Assembly: GCA_026075535.2 (NCBI GenBank)
Contig: AP026542.1
Span: 1,426,001 to 1,490,000, forward strand
Direction: 5' to 3'
DNA: 64,000 nt
DNA from: Tricholoma matsutake
Taxonomy: Eukaryota; Basidiomycota; Agaricomycetes; Agaricales; Tricholomataceae
The notes under the pieces are model-generated. The model saw only the letters and a list, made by a program, of their open reading frames with translations. It ran no database searches and had not been told where the DNA came from. Positions 21,820-33,539 of this stretch are shown one piece after another. The stretch's first letter is position 1. Each line of letters begins with the position of its first letter. Made by a program: the position numbers and the translations under genes.

Positions 21820-23880
21820 ACTTGATTCTCCAAAAACTGCTTCACCTGCTTCTCCAGCACCAAATCCAACATACCTTTTTTAGTCCGAGTTCCAATGTTG
21901 AGACTACCAAGCAATGCCTGGGTATTCATCTCTTTCCTGCCCTTCCACACCTGTCTACCACATCCTTCAGCTCATGCTGCACTTGGTCTTCACACTCCAC
22001 TGCATTGTTCACATTGCACAGGTTCTCCAGTGCCTGAGAAAGTCCAGTTGAAACTGTGGCTGCTGGCCTTGGTTTAGGCTTGATCTTTGGTTTCAGTTTT
22101 GGATTCAAATCCTCAGTACCCTTGCAGGACCATCCTCCTACACCTCCCAGCACCTCTTACCAGCCTTACCTACTTCTTTTTACACCCCCACCCTCTTCTT
22201 CAGTGCCTTCACAAATCCTTCCCCAAGATCCACACCCCTGTCCTCTCTACTGACATACTCCTCCCTCCTCACAACCTCCTCCCTTGCAGGATGATACCCC
22301 TCTCCAATAATATCCACCACCTGCCCTGCATCTGCCACTGCACCAGCATGGTCCCCTGTCCACAGCCAGGCTAGCATGCAATTATTGTACAACAGGATGA
22401 GAAGGAGGTGCCTTGGTGGCAGGCATGCAATGCCCATGGTGTAGGCAGACTTGGCATTGGTGTATTGTCCAAGCTTGAACTTGGCACTGCCAGCAGATTT
22501 GTGCTGTGCTGAGCAGGCAATGGTGGAGGCAGATGCTGAGATGATATTGGTTCTGGGGGCAGGGCAGATGACAGAGGACAGTGTGCATAAATATGCAGTG
22601 GTTGTTGGGGTTGTGAGGTTGCTTGAGGTGCAGGTTTGCCCCCCCAGAAGGGGGAAACATATACTGCTACTAGCTCATTGGTGGAGAACAGGTCTGGAGT
22701 GCTTGTGAAGCCTGTGGTTGGGGCTGAGCATTGTCTGTGGGCTCTGTGTGCAGTTTGGCTGCTATCCTGCTTGGTCTTCATGGAAGCGCATCATCAGCAA
22801 ACCTACTCCCTCTGTCTTTATCTCAATCTTGATCTCACTACCCATCATTGTGATCACCATCATTGGCACTATTCCATGCAGCAGTCTCTTGGATTCACTT
22901 CAGCCTAGAGAATAGCATGGGTTTTGTAACCTGTAGGGGTTATGGGTATGGGTATGGGTCATGATTCCATGACCCACAACCCTCACCTACCCATTGCCAA
23001 GAGTGAGGCAACAGCTCACAAACTATATAATTAATACTATATGTAACTACTTACAACAAAAATACTGGGGCAAGCCCAGCTTTGAATCTTAGACATGGCG
23101 AGGTTTATATACCCTGATGTGTGCACAGATCACATCTTCATTGATTGTTGATGCATCGTTTACCTACCTTTGCCCAGTGGTAACCAATAACAACAACAGG
23201 GAGAAGACAGTGATGATGGCCACAAACACAGCACCAAATAAATGTATGTTTGTTAATATGACTCCTCACAAAACCTGTACACACTGCGACCCATGGCTAA
23301 TGACCCATGGGTTGCGGGTACAGGTAGGCACAGGTACAGGTATGGGTCCACTCAAAACTACCTGCAGGTTACCCATGCAATTGCCTACTTCAGCCTCCCA
23401 TCCCTGCTGCCTGGTGAGCACCAGGAGCAGCACATTTCTCATATGCCTTCTGCACCCTGCCCTTCCTTCCAGAACAAACTAGCCTTGTTGAACATCCTGA
23501 GTCTGATCTCACTGGCCTGCATGAGTAGTTTATCCACCTGCTCCTGGATATTCCATTCCCCTTCTCGCTGTGAAATTGAGGAAGAAGACAGAGGAGCACT
23601 CCTATCTATGTCCCTCATCTGGCCTCCCAGTAGGTGCATGGCACTATGCAGAGGTTGGCTGTCATAGTCAGGGGATTGTGTGGGTGATGGGGATGGAGAG
23701 GTGGCCCCATAAACCAGAAGTATGTTGATTGTAGCTTCAACATCAAGTCCTGTATCAGTCAAGGTGAGTGCAACCTTGGCTTGTTGGATGGAGAATGCCA
23801 TTTCGACTATTTTGCCAAAGATATGTGGGGGAGGGGAGATGGAGCAGGAGGAAGGCCCATTTGTGTTACTGCAGTGCAAA
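21820..23880 (-). pseudogene. Auxilin/Swa2-like (UBA-TPR) gene, degraded and interrupted
   Basis: Swa2/auxilin proteins help Hsp70 uncoat clathrin vesicles. Fungal members have a UBA domain, a TPR and a C-terminal J-domain. Visible on the minus strand: UBA-like PPPHIFGKIVEMAFSIQQAK and ALTLTDTGLDVEATINILL (23740-23860), a helical piece WNIQEQVDKLLMQASEIRLR (about 23530), KGRVQKAYEKCAA (23440-23480), a Pro/Gln-rich stretch (22450-22800), a TPR-like WTGDHAGAVADAGQVVDIIG with GYHPARE (22290-22380), a Lys/Pro linker and a QVQHELKDVVD helix (21950-22110). The J-domain is missing: it is replaced by a DDE transposase scrap. A hAT copy (22906-23387) interrupts the gene. Several shifts and C-to-T-like changes are present. 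The family call is from memory of homologues. Confidence 0.65.
22906..23387. mobile_element. Non-autonomous hAT element, family 2-like (482 bp)
   Basis: Exact 8-bp duplication CTTCAGCC at 22898-22905 and 23388-23395. Ends TAGAGAATAGCATGGG and, read inward, TAGGCAATTGCATGGG. Contains ATGGGTATGGGTATGGGTCA, like the 19685 copy. A TATA module (GAGGTTTATATACCCTG, 23099-23115) is shared with the 45456 copy. Inserted in the auxilin-like pseudogene. Confidence 0.87.
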
Positions 23881-24480
23881 GTATTGTTAGAAGACCATCA
23901 GGAAAATCACTTTTTGCCACAAGCTTTCCCAGGGTTAAAGGCTATTTCCCAGGACACATCAAGCACCCTAGAGTACTGTGTGATGCCCTGTGATGGCCTG
24001 TATGATAATTGCACTTCTCAACATTTCAACCATGTAATTTTTGAATCAATTTTACAACATTCTACAAGTAGATTATATTAACTAACATGACAGCAATTAC
24101 ATTAAATGAGCCCCTCATCTTCGAGCCTCAGCAGGGTGCAGCCTACCATTGGGGTGCTCTATTGATGTACATGTTACCAAGTTTTGGTGTAGAAAAGGGT
24201 GTCAGTTGCATAGTTGAGAGAGAAATTTTTCCAATTTGTTTTTGGCAGATGCCAACTGTTGTAACTTTTTGAGAAAGCTAATCAATGTTGACAATGACAT
24301 GGCAACAGTCTTCTGACAAGCAAGTGCTGAATGTACAGTGTTGACAGTGATGTTGATGACACAGGATAGAGGCAGAACTGAGACCAATTGCTGATGTATG
24401 CAGGAGGAACCATCATGGTGGTGGGGACATTTTTTCATAATTTGAGGCAGTGCTCACAATCATGGGGCTTGTAGCTGTAA
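23881..24480. other. No gene recognised
   Basis: A minus frame at 24202-24438 (LISFLKKLQQLASAKNKLEK stretch) is helix-like, but has no recognised family. It may be a remnant N-terminal part of a neighbour on the same strand. Confidence 0.3.
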
Positions 24481-24787
24481 GTTCTCATAGAAATGCCTTT
24501 TGAGGGCCTGAATTTGAGCTTGCAGTTGATTTGCAGAGGTGTCAAGGGTTGGCAGAACTTGAGGATCGGTCTTTTCTCCAGGGACATGTCTCATATCAAT
24601 TTTACCTTCTTATGTGTGCAGGGATATTGATATCAATGATGAGGTCATCTTCTTCATCCAAGGAGTTGTCGATATCTTGATCCCAGGCTAAATCTGGGTC
24701 ATCAGAGTCATTGTCGATGTTGTCCACATCAAATTTGTTCCTAAGATCACCTAGCATGCTGGTGATCGATGGGGCCGCAGTGACCAT
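24460..24787 (-). CDS. Small acidic protein fragment, hypothetical
   Basis: Begins MVTAAPSITSMLGDLRNKFD, continues into a run of Asp (DNIDNDSDDPDLAWDQD) and reaches HIRR. A possible GT splice site follows at about 24606. A second open piece (24560-24465) reads TSANQLQAQIQALKRHFYEN, a short amphipathic helix, and stops. The layout resembles a two-exon small gene. Acidic plus leucine-rich parts are often seen in proteins encoded by fungal DNA transposons. No known domain. Confidence 0.3.
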
Positions 24788-24854
24788 TTAAAGTAATTAG
24801 TCATTAATCAGAACAAGAATGATGAAAAAGAAAAAATTTCCCTTGAGTCAAAAC

Positions 24855-24987
24855 AATACACAGGCACGTAAGAGAAGAGAACAATCATTAGTCGAAGACA
24901 GTAGTAATGTGCAATGAGAGTAGACGTAGATTAATCCTGACACCAGCCAGACAGCAACTGTCACTTGTGTGGCAGTCAGCTATTTCC
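24855..24987 (+). repeat. KDZ element left inverted arm
   Basis: Pairs with 33917-34048. Shared blocks include GAACAATCATTAGTC, GACAGTAGTAATGTGCAAT, GTAGATTAATCCTGACAC and GCAACTGTCACTTGTGTGGC. Confidence 0.85.
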
Positions 24988-25383
24988 TAACAGGATGTCT
25001 CAGCACCAGAAAACATAAAGTTGGCACCTGACATGGTGTAGTGATAATGTTACCAGGGGCAATAAGCATACAAGTTCAGAGCTAAGCAAATGACTGATGC
25101 CATGATCAGCGACGGTCACTGTACATGACCTAATGAAATGTCTATGGGCCCTTCTCATAAAAGAATCTATACACAAATGGTACTTTGTAGGGACCGGTGA
25201 TAGTAGTGACAATGGTGGTGGTAATGCACCGGCACTTAGGGGCACATAGTTTGAAGAATATATGCATGGTTATTTCATTAGTAGATGAAATATATAAGGG
25301 ATCTATTGAATGTATTTGGCAGCGCCAAAAAAACACTATCCGCCGACCACGGTGATATCCAAAGGCATGGTTTATTGTGCATG

Positions 25384-28300
25384 TCAGTGTCTTAAGTCAA
25401 ACATATCCTGGGGGTCAGTGGATGCATCTCCATGAGCTTTTGGTCTTGGCTTTGGATGGAGGCCGGGATCCATTGTCACATTCATCACTTCGACATCAGT
25501 GTTGCTGGGCTTTGATTTTTTAGGCCGCCGGCCATGACTATTGTGGTCATTCGACTGTGCTCTTTTCGGCTTTCCCTTGCTTCCTTCTGCTGGTGTACTC
25601 ATTCCAGCATCCTGTGTTGTAGTCACTTCATCGGTGTTGCGAGCACGGGATCTTGATCATGTTTTCATCCAACGCTTTCTGTGATTAGGGATTACACTAT
25701 TGGTTGAAGCAACTGATGTTGCCTCGGGGATGGTATCCATTGGTAATGAAGCTAGTGTCATGTTCTGGTGAGAATTTTGACCTTGCCGAATGGCCGGTCA
25801 GAGGGCAGGTGCAGTGGAATCATGGATACTACCATGTTCCATCCATGCAGGAACCGGACCATTCATTAAATGACCCCCATGCTCCAAATCTGCAAGATAG
25901 CTAGCGTAGGTAGGCTCTGTCATGTCGACTCCTGTAGGACCAGTCGTCAAACCCGTCATCGCTGGAATATTGTGATCCTCCGCTGTTATGTATCGGCCAG
26001 GTGGAATGAGCACCTTCTGGAGCATGGGATTGACCAAAAGGTCCCATTCCAGTGGCATCAGGTTTTCTGGTAGCAGTGGAGCTAACCCAGCAGCTTGCTG
26101 CTTTTTCTTTTGTTGTTTTGGTACTGGTGCACTCTCACTTTTGGGTTGCTGTGTGGTGGCCTTGGGCCATTTGCCTTTTGTTTTCTTTTTGGTTCGTTTG
26201 CGCTTCTGCGGATTGCATGGAGCTGCTGTCATTCCTTCGGTCTCCATGTCATCCAAGTCTGTAAGTTCTTGTAATCGGACTGCTGGCCAAAGTGTTCCCT
26301 CTGGTGAATTAAGGACATTTGTGAATTCGAAACCAATCTTTCCTTCTTCCTGCCTTCCCATCCAATGGCTAAAACATGCCTCAATATCATGTTTATGCAT
26401 TTTCAATGGTTCCCGCAATAATACAAACTCCTCATCCAGTGATTCATCTGAGTCTTCCGGCGCCGCAGTCAATGCTTGTTATCTCCCCGGCGCTGAGGAA
26501 GTTGTGCAGCTCTTTCCTCCTTTCTGCAGAGGCATATAGTCCACCTGGTTGATAAATTCGGATTGCCGTGTGTGAATATCAAGCCATGGGACATGACCGG
26601 AGGTTCTCCTTGCAGCTAAATCTTGCCAGGGATCAGTATCTTCATTAATCAAAAATGGTTCACTCACTGTACATCCTTTCAATGTATGCCCGTAAAACTT
26701 GTTTTTGGTAATTCAAAAACTGGGCATTGTCGCCGTGGCAGATAAGACAGTTCACCGGTAGCAGTGGCTGTCCCTTCACTCCAGTCTCCAGGATTTGTTT
26801 AGGCTTTGCCCCACCAGCAGGTAGTGTTTAAAGGTCCAGTTAATGCAACCGAAAAAATGACCGCAACCAAACTGAACTGGACTGAATGCAACTGGACCAT
26901 CAGTTGCGGTTGCCCACATTTGGGGTCGTTCCGGTTGCCAGTTGCCTCATTTTGAAAATATTTGAAAACCGTTAAAAGACTGGTTGCCATCAGTTGCAAC
27001 CAGTCTTTCTGCAGTGCATAAAAGATGTGTACATCACGGGAAAAAACCCGCGAGTCAGGTCGCCATGAGGTGTGGGTTCCCTTCCCATGAGGACATACCC
27101 CATGAGTCATGTCACCATGAGGCATGGGTTGCTCATATCCATAATAATTTGCTGAAAAGATATGAAATTATTATGGAAATGAGAAACCCGCACCTCATGG
27201 TGACCTGACTCGCGGGTTATATCATCACGGGAAAGGAACCTGCGCCTCATGGCAACATGACTCGCGGGTTTTTTCCCACAATGTTCAAAATTATTACAGA
27301 AATGAGAAACCCACACCTCATGGTGACATGACTCGCGGGGTATATCATCACAGGAAAGGAACCCACCCCTCATGGTGACTAAGACTGGTCTTAACTGGTT
27401 TTTTGGGGGCAATCAAACCGATGTGGACTGGTCCTACTCAGTTCGGTTGCAGTTGCCCCATATCTGGGTCAGTCCGGTTGCGGTTGCAGTTGCCGGTTGC
27501 CCCTCTTGGAGGTCAAAAAACCGGACCAAACCGGACCTTTAAACACTACCAGCAGGTTGTATCACTGATTTCTCCTCTTAATCGGTGGTGAGATATTCCT
27601 TGATGTATGCCTCGAACGTGTCTGCAATAGGCTTTTCATGCCACCCAGGTTCATCAGTGATGAAATTTGGCTTATTGTTGCCTAGAAAGCTATTTGTTTC
27701 AAACCTACAAATTCTTCATTAGTCGCCGTTAAATGCCAGGTGAATGGACATACATGCTCCACTTCCTCTTGCCCGCTGGATTTACCCATCCACCCAACAC
27801 AACCATTTGAACCCCAGGTTCAAGGTACATCAAATTTTGAAATTCATTCATATGCTTTGTGAGCGTTTTCTCAGCATCCCTAAGATCAATTCAGCCAAGT
27901 TACTGAGTTACGGGCAATACACGTACTTTCACTGAACAGCCAATGGTGGGCCGGTATTCATCCATTGTTGCCGAAGTGCCTCAATCTTTGCGTTTTCCTT
28001 TGAATCATTGGAGATTCTTTTGTTGACCTTCGCATATTGCTGCGAATATTCGGCCATCCAGTCTGGTCGTCCTTTCTCCAGTTCTGGAGCCTCCTGTCTA
28101 ATCGCCGCCTCTATTTCTGACCCATACAGGTGGATAATTACTTTGCACCGTGGAGGGACCTTGCCAACCGCTGCCTTCGGTGGTTTGCGAGCATTTTGTC
28201 TGTACCAAGCTCTAATACGCTGATAATCATGTTTGTCAAAGAGCAGAATATACATCAAGGGCTTATTGCTCACTTCCTGCAGGCCATCCATTGGAGGTTT

Positions 28301-28561
28301 AACAGGTAAATTAAATAAGTCCATCATGGCACCTTGTAAGGTTAGTTGTTGCACTTTGCAGTTTTTCGATGTCTTCCAGTTGTCCACTCGTTGCCGTAGC
28401 ACATTCAGTTCCACTGGTGACCACTTATGGGCAACTGGTTGAAATTCCGCATGCTCGTCGGTCTGATTTCCATCATCTGAGCTAGAACTTGAAGGACAGC
28501 TGCCAAAGTCTTCCCCACTTTGATCAGCATCCTCGGCAGACATGATAGTCAATGTGGACAC
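25384..28561 (-). pseudogene. KDZ-associated accessory gene, interrupted by a hAT copy
   Basis: Coding pieces on the minus strand. 27929-28561 begins MSTLTIMSAEDADQSGEDFG and carries KWSPVELNVLRQRVDNWKTS plus an IRAWYRQNARKPPKA block. 27600-27925 has EFQNLMYLEPGVQM and FITDEPGWHEKPIADTFEAY. 26479-26810 follows. 25798-26472 has HKHDIEACFSHWMGRQEEGK and IGFEFTNVLN, then a basic KRKRTKKKTKGKWPK stretch. 25384-25626 is a Lys-rich tail. Proteins with the RQEEGKIGF block are common next to KDZ transposases in agaricomycetes, but their role is unknown. The Lys-rich stretches suggest nuclear localisation or DNA contact. Element 26822-27548 splits it. Confidence 0.6.
26822..27548. mobile_element. Non-autonomous hAT element, family 1 (727 bp)
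   Basis: Exact 8-bp duplication CCAGCAGG at 26814-26821 and 27549-27556. Perfect 16-bp terminal inverted repeat TAGTGTTTAAAGGTCC. Subterminal GGTTGC/GCAACC repeats. The centre has a long inverted repeat (27047-27078 with 27185-27216) and a further direct copy at about 27310-27340, all built on CCTCATGGTGAC and TGACTCGCGGG. Confidence 0.95.
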
Positions 28562-29606
28562 AGTAGACAGGTTGTGCTGGCAAATACATTAGGTACCTTG
28601 ATATTGCATCAGACTGTCCCTGAGGATTATTTACAAGTCATATTTCAGCCTCAATATACCCTAATATACCCACGACTTTGCTCGGTACACCTTTAATCCT
28701 CTTGCCACACCTTAATATATCACAATGTCCCTGAGCAGAACAGCGAGTAGTGGAGTATTATTAGCTGGGTGGTCTGCCAATTATTTAGAATTTTATAAAA
28801 AAAAGGTAAGATTAGTAAACCATCATTTGTTGTCTTCAGTCATGGCTCCAATCGAGCCATTCGAGCCATTCGCCGATAGATGGATGTGTTGTCAGTGGGG
28901 CCACAATTACAATGTCGGTGGCAGGGTACATGCAGCAAGTATGGTCAAATATCACAAACGACGAGCTAATTTACCTACGCCACCGTTACACACTTCCACT
29001 GCGCCGGCACCCCACACACATCGCCAACACAGCCACTGGCAACAGCATAGCCACCTATGGTGCATCACCAACTCACCAACACCTGATATACCAATGTATG
29101 TGTTACAGTGAGTTACAACCACCCCATGCTACCAACACACTCCCATGGTGCCGGCACAGCTACACACATCGCCGACACAATCACCCTCACCACCAGCACA
29201 GCCACAGGTGAGTACAACAACAACACGCCAGCAATATGCATCCTGGCAATGGCACCATACATCTTTATTACCCTTCCATCCACATCCAGCAGCGCTGACA
29301 TTATCCTATTGATGCAGTATTTTCCTATTATGTGACTACGCCCGATGCGGCCTTCCCAAATCACACACTACACTTGATGCGGCCTTTTACTTGCATGGTC
29401 AATCTTTTTCTTATATATTACTTATTTTTTATTCCTTAACCTTTGTGCCTACTTCCATGCAACAAAGGTATAGTAACTTCCAGTTCTTTTAATTGTAGTA
29501 ACTTATGGTTCCTACTTCCATCCAACAAAGATAATTTGATCCTGTCTTTCCCATAAACATAAGTCTAGTGTAGGCTGCCAAGCACAGCATCCTTCCGATT
29601 ACCTGG
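28562..29606. other. Spacer between KDZ genes, with minisatellite
   Basis: About 28990-29220 consists of CACACATCGCC and ACAGCCAC-type repeats. The open frames across it are products of that repeat. No gene recognised. Confidence 0.5.
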
Positions 29607-32600
29607 CTACTCAAAACCCCAGACATTTCCTACCCGTGGATGCATGGCTTTGAAAATATGCACGGAGGAAGTGGCCATCCTTTTCCAGTTTGCCGCCTGA
29701 CGTTTGGTATATGCCACAGCTCCCAGTGAGGTCTGAGTCTCCAAGCAGTTAACCCAGACCTCTGCTCTGTGAAGAAAATAATGTGGGATCCAAGCCATTT
29801 TATGACTAGTAATTGATAACTCCTCTGACCATCTATCATGTTTGGCATTCGCCCGTAACCAGTGCACCCTGTAGACTAAATAATAGTGAAGTTGCTCATT
29901 AAAGTGAATTGAGGTGTACTTACATTCTTTCATCATTTCACTTGCCTTGACATTGGCTTGGACATTAATGGTCCAAAACCATGGCAATGGTTCATCCTGT
30001 CTCTGGCTTCCACCCTCAGCATTGCCGGTACCACCCCTCACTGCAGCAGTTGAAATCTTGAGTTTGTCCCAGCGCAATACCTGATACTTGGACTGCATCT
30101 CAGGTGAACATCCCAATGATACCATTGCAGCCCTCGCAGCATTGTATACCTGACAATGTGCTTGAACCTGGCGGCTAATAGCATGCACCTTTGACCAAGC
30201 CCTTCCCTTTTTGTTCTTGGAGGTGGCGAGACGTAAATTCTTTCTGAATAAGAAAGATTTCTCACCGAGGGCCATTCTAACGCCCTGGAGCTCATCGTTT
30301 GCTTGTCCTTCCCTCAATCTCAACTCTTTCTCGGCGAGGGAATCCAAACCAAGCTGAGTAATTTGTGGAAAGCCAAATGTAGAGGGAAGAGGTAATGGGC
30401 ATGTTTCAGCGGTATGGACTGCTGCTACCGGGGGCCTTGTAATAAATGGGTTGCTTTGATCATCATCATCCGAGTTAGTCTGGTAATCGGGAGCTTGTGA
30501 TGGGAGTACTGGTCTTGGTGGCGAGTCATTAAGCTTTTGCAGTGCATCCAATGTGTCATTGTTCACAAATTGTTCTGATTTAGCAATGAAGGAATCTACT
30601 CTGGTATCAAGGTTTTGCCATTTTGTTGCAATCTTCAGCTTATCGGCCTTGGACAACACCGAACACTGTTGACATATAAAGGTCCAAAGAGCCAGTCTGA
30701 TACTAGTTAGCATAGGAATATTTTGCAATGGCTGGATATGCACTGGGCTTCCTCAAGTTTGAGGCCAAGAGCAACCCAGGTGGTTTCACCCTTTCCATCA
30801 CCAGTTTCATCTTCATCCTCTAGAAGGTTCATTTGAAGGTCGCTTCATGTGACCACTACCTGACCAGGGTTTATATCATAGATGTCCATTGCTTCTGGAT
30901 CGGTTAGACGTGTTGCCTGAGAGTGTTTTTCCAATTCTTTCCAGGTTGCAATCTCCTCAGGGTCTGAGTTTGCCATGTACTGCAATAGGGCCACCCGACT
31001 TTCCTCCTCACCTGCCACAGTGGCTCTGAATCGGTGGGCAGTGGTAACCACTACATCTGGTTCCAAGTCAATCTGGCACAAGGTACAGACATGTATTCAC
31101 CTATGTCCTGCATTTTTTTGAAGTTGGAATCCCCCATATGATCATCCAAGGTTTCAATCCATCCAGAAATGGTAGCATTTTGGGTACTAGGTGAGATTTC
31201 ATTCAACACTGACCACAATGATTCAAGCATTTCTCCATCCACTTGTCCGGTGCTGGGAATGAAACTTGGTGAAAAGCATGAGAAACATTGCCAGACATGG
31301 CCACCGACATGGAAAAGACCAATACCATGCAGAATGGTGATGCCGAGTGGTAGCTGGATATACTGACTCTCCTCCATCCGAAGTCTGAGCCTCTTCCAAT
31401 ACTGGCACATTATATCATAAATCAAAATGATTTTCTTGAGTCTGGTGATATTAGTGTTTTTCAAGGCTTCAGATAAAGAATAGTCCATGTTTGCTTGTCT
31501 AGAAAACATTACACAATGTCTCTCAAAATGTGAAGATATCTCACCGTTCCCCTTTTTGGAAGTCAACCACCGCACTGGGGCAGAAGCAACCATGATGGCC
31601 ACAAGCAGTTGCACCGACACCGGTTACATCAAGACCCTTGTATTTGATGAAGCGGTCATTTACAGCATGATGCTCATTGCAGGTCAGTTTCTAATTTGGA
31701 GTTAGTAAATATGCTGAAAGTCTTTCAAATATCTTACCTCTGTGACTTCCTTAGCAACGGCGAGGTGTGCTTTGTAGCGATTCAGCTCGGTCATGAAAAA
31801 ATCACCATGACTGAGCTTAATATCATGGTGAGCATTTTTGCGCTTCTGATGAACAGCGGTGAAGTTTCCATCCATGACAAAAGTCTGAGTGTATGCCATT
31901 CTGAGGTAAGATTACATTAAATACATTCCAATTCATGCGATTTGACCCACTGGTCAGGATCCTCAGTCCAATTTTCCGGCAGATTGACACCAGGCTGTAG
32001 ACATGCAGCACAGAATGTTGGGATGTCAGTCGCACCATGCATTGCAGCCGCCGATGAGCCACCAGCACTGGACTGTGATTCTCCCCAGTGGCCTCTCCAC
32101 TTCAAATGTTTCAACATTCGCCATAGCCGGCTTGCCCTGAGAAGCTCCCTGTATTGATCCTCAAGTACCGATGTCAGAGATATTGACAACTGTAGTATAT
32201 CAATCATACCTCCATGGCACTAGGAAATAAGGGTGAAGTCATGCACTGGAGCTTCTGGTAGTATTGATAGGCTGAAGATTTACATTCCAGATTGGACAAT
32301 CGCACATCATCGAGGACTTTAAATGTGAACGTGGTCTTGATATTTTTGTAGCTGACCAGGAAAAGCCCCAATTGCAACAAGTGATTTTCCTGCTCTTGAT
32401 AGGAATTAGGGCAATTACACCACTTGACCCACATATGATGTACACCGGAAACATCGATTACTGTCAATTTGTGACAATCCATCGGCATTGGGAAAGTTGT
32501 GGGACCAAGGTCATAAACACTGGTAAACCTTTTCATCTCCTTGACAATGTTGTTGGTTCCATCACCTTCTGTTGCATCATCCAAACCATCTTCATAATTG

Positions 32601-33261
32601 TCGGCCTCTTGTCCAACCACATCTGGCGCTGATGGGTGAAAGTAACTTGGGCAGGATGCACCATTGTGACCGAGATGTAAAACTAATATGACTTGGAACA
32701 ACCAAGCTGGTTCAAAATAGGAACCTGTCCAGTGGTCGATGCGGTGAAATGGGTTAGAAGCATGGTTATCATGGCAGCAGTCAGTACAGAACATGGGATT
32801 GAAAAGACAGTCTCGGCATCACCAGGTAGCAGCATCATCCCCATACAAATTGCATTTCATGTAATTGGGTACTTCATTGGATAGTAGTGCTTCCAAATAC
32901 ATGGCCTTTTTAGGCAACCATTCTTCGATGTAATCTTGAGGTGTCTGAGGGTAATATTAGCATAGTAAATGTGGTAGCCATAATAAGTCACCTTTGAAGA
33001 GGGGGGATCAAGATCTGCAATGAAATTTAGAGCATGATGCTCAATTGGTTCATCGGACATCAGAGATGTTATATTGGTGTTGGATGTGGTTGCCGATCCT
33101 GACACTGGTGCACTTATCTTGGCCTTCTTATGCCTTGGAGTTGACTGAGGACTTTGCCGAACTGGTACAAGGCGATCCCTGTGTCCTCGCAATGTCTGGG
33201 AGCGAATGACAGTCATCTGGGTGATTCTTCCAATGATGGTGCGAGTGTGTCCTCTAGGCAT
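29607..33261 (-). pseudogene. KDZ transposase (CxC2 cysteine cluster), multi-exon
   Basis: Order on the minus strand. N-terminal basic exon (32857-33261). CxC2-like zinc cluster: CRDCLFNPMFCTDCCHDNHA then PFHRIDHWTGSYFEPAWLF (32690-32825). A long middle region follows (32204-32690, 31820-32200). The catalytic part shows GCFCPSAVVDFQKGER, an intron (about 31496-31543, GTGAGA...CTAG), QANMDYSLSEAL, IYDIMCQYWKRL, GIGLFHVGGHVWQCF, STGQVDGEMLESLW and DDHMGDSNFKKM (31090-31680). A helical linker with PEAMDIYDIN (30845-31081) leads to the C-terminal part (29607-30743) with REGQANDELQGVRMALGEKS. These blocks are diagnostic of KDZ transposases. One TGA falls inside the cysteine cluster (at about 32822, where Arg is expected), so this copy is probably inactive, although most exons remain open. 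Confidence 0.88.
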
Positions 33262-33539
33262 GATGGTTTGTAGAGTGATGTAAAATTATGAACAAGCATC
33301 TCCAGGATTATATAGGCACTGTAGGCAGTGAGGAAACATGGCAACATGGCGATGTAAATGAAAATGGTACCATGTAGAGGTTACTATGGGACTGTTCTAC
33401 ACAGCATACTAACATGTTACCTAGGTCATACTCACAAAGATACTGTCGATGTTTCCAATGTAAAATTACACCGGCGGTGTTTGTGATACCCATTGGTCAA
33501 TAGTTTCTTACTTTTACAGCATGTCATTTCTTTTCGTTA

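Noticed and set aside
28725..29111. A 128-residue + frame in the KDZ spacer
   Set aside because: Its second half is a His/Thr/Pro repeat from a CACACATCGCC minisatellite, and no homologous domain is visible.
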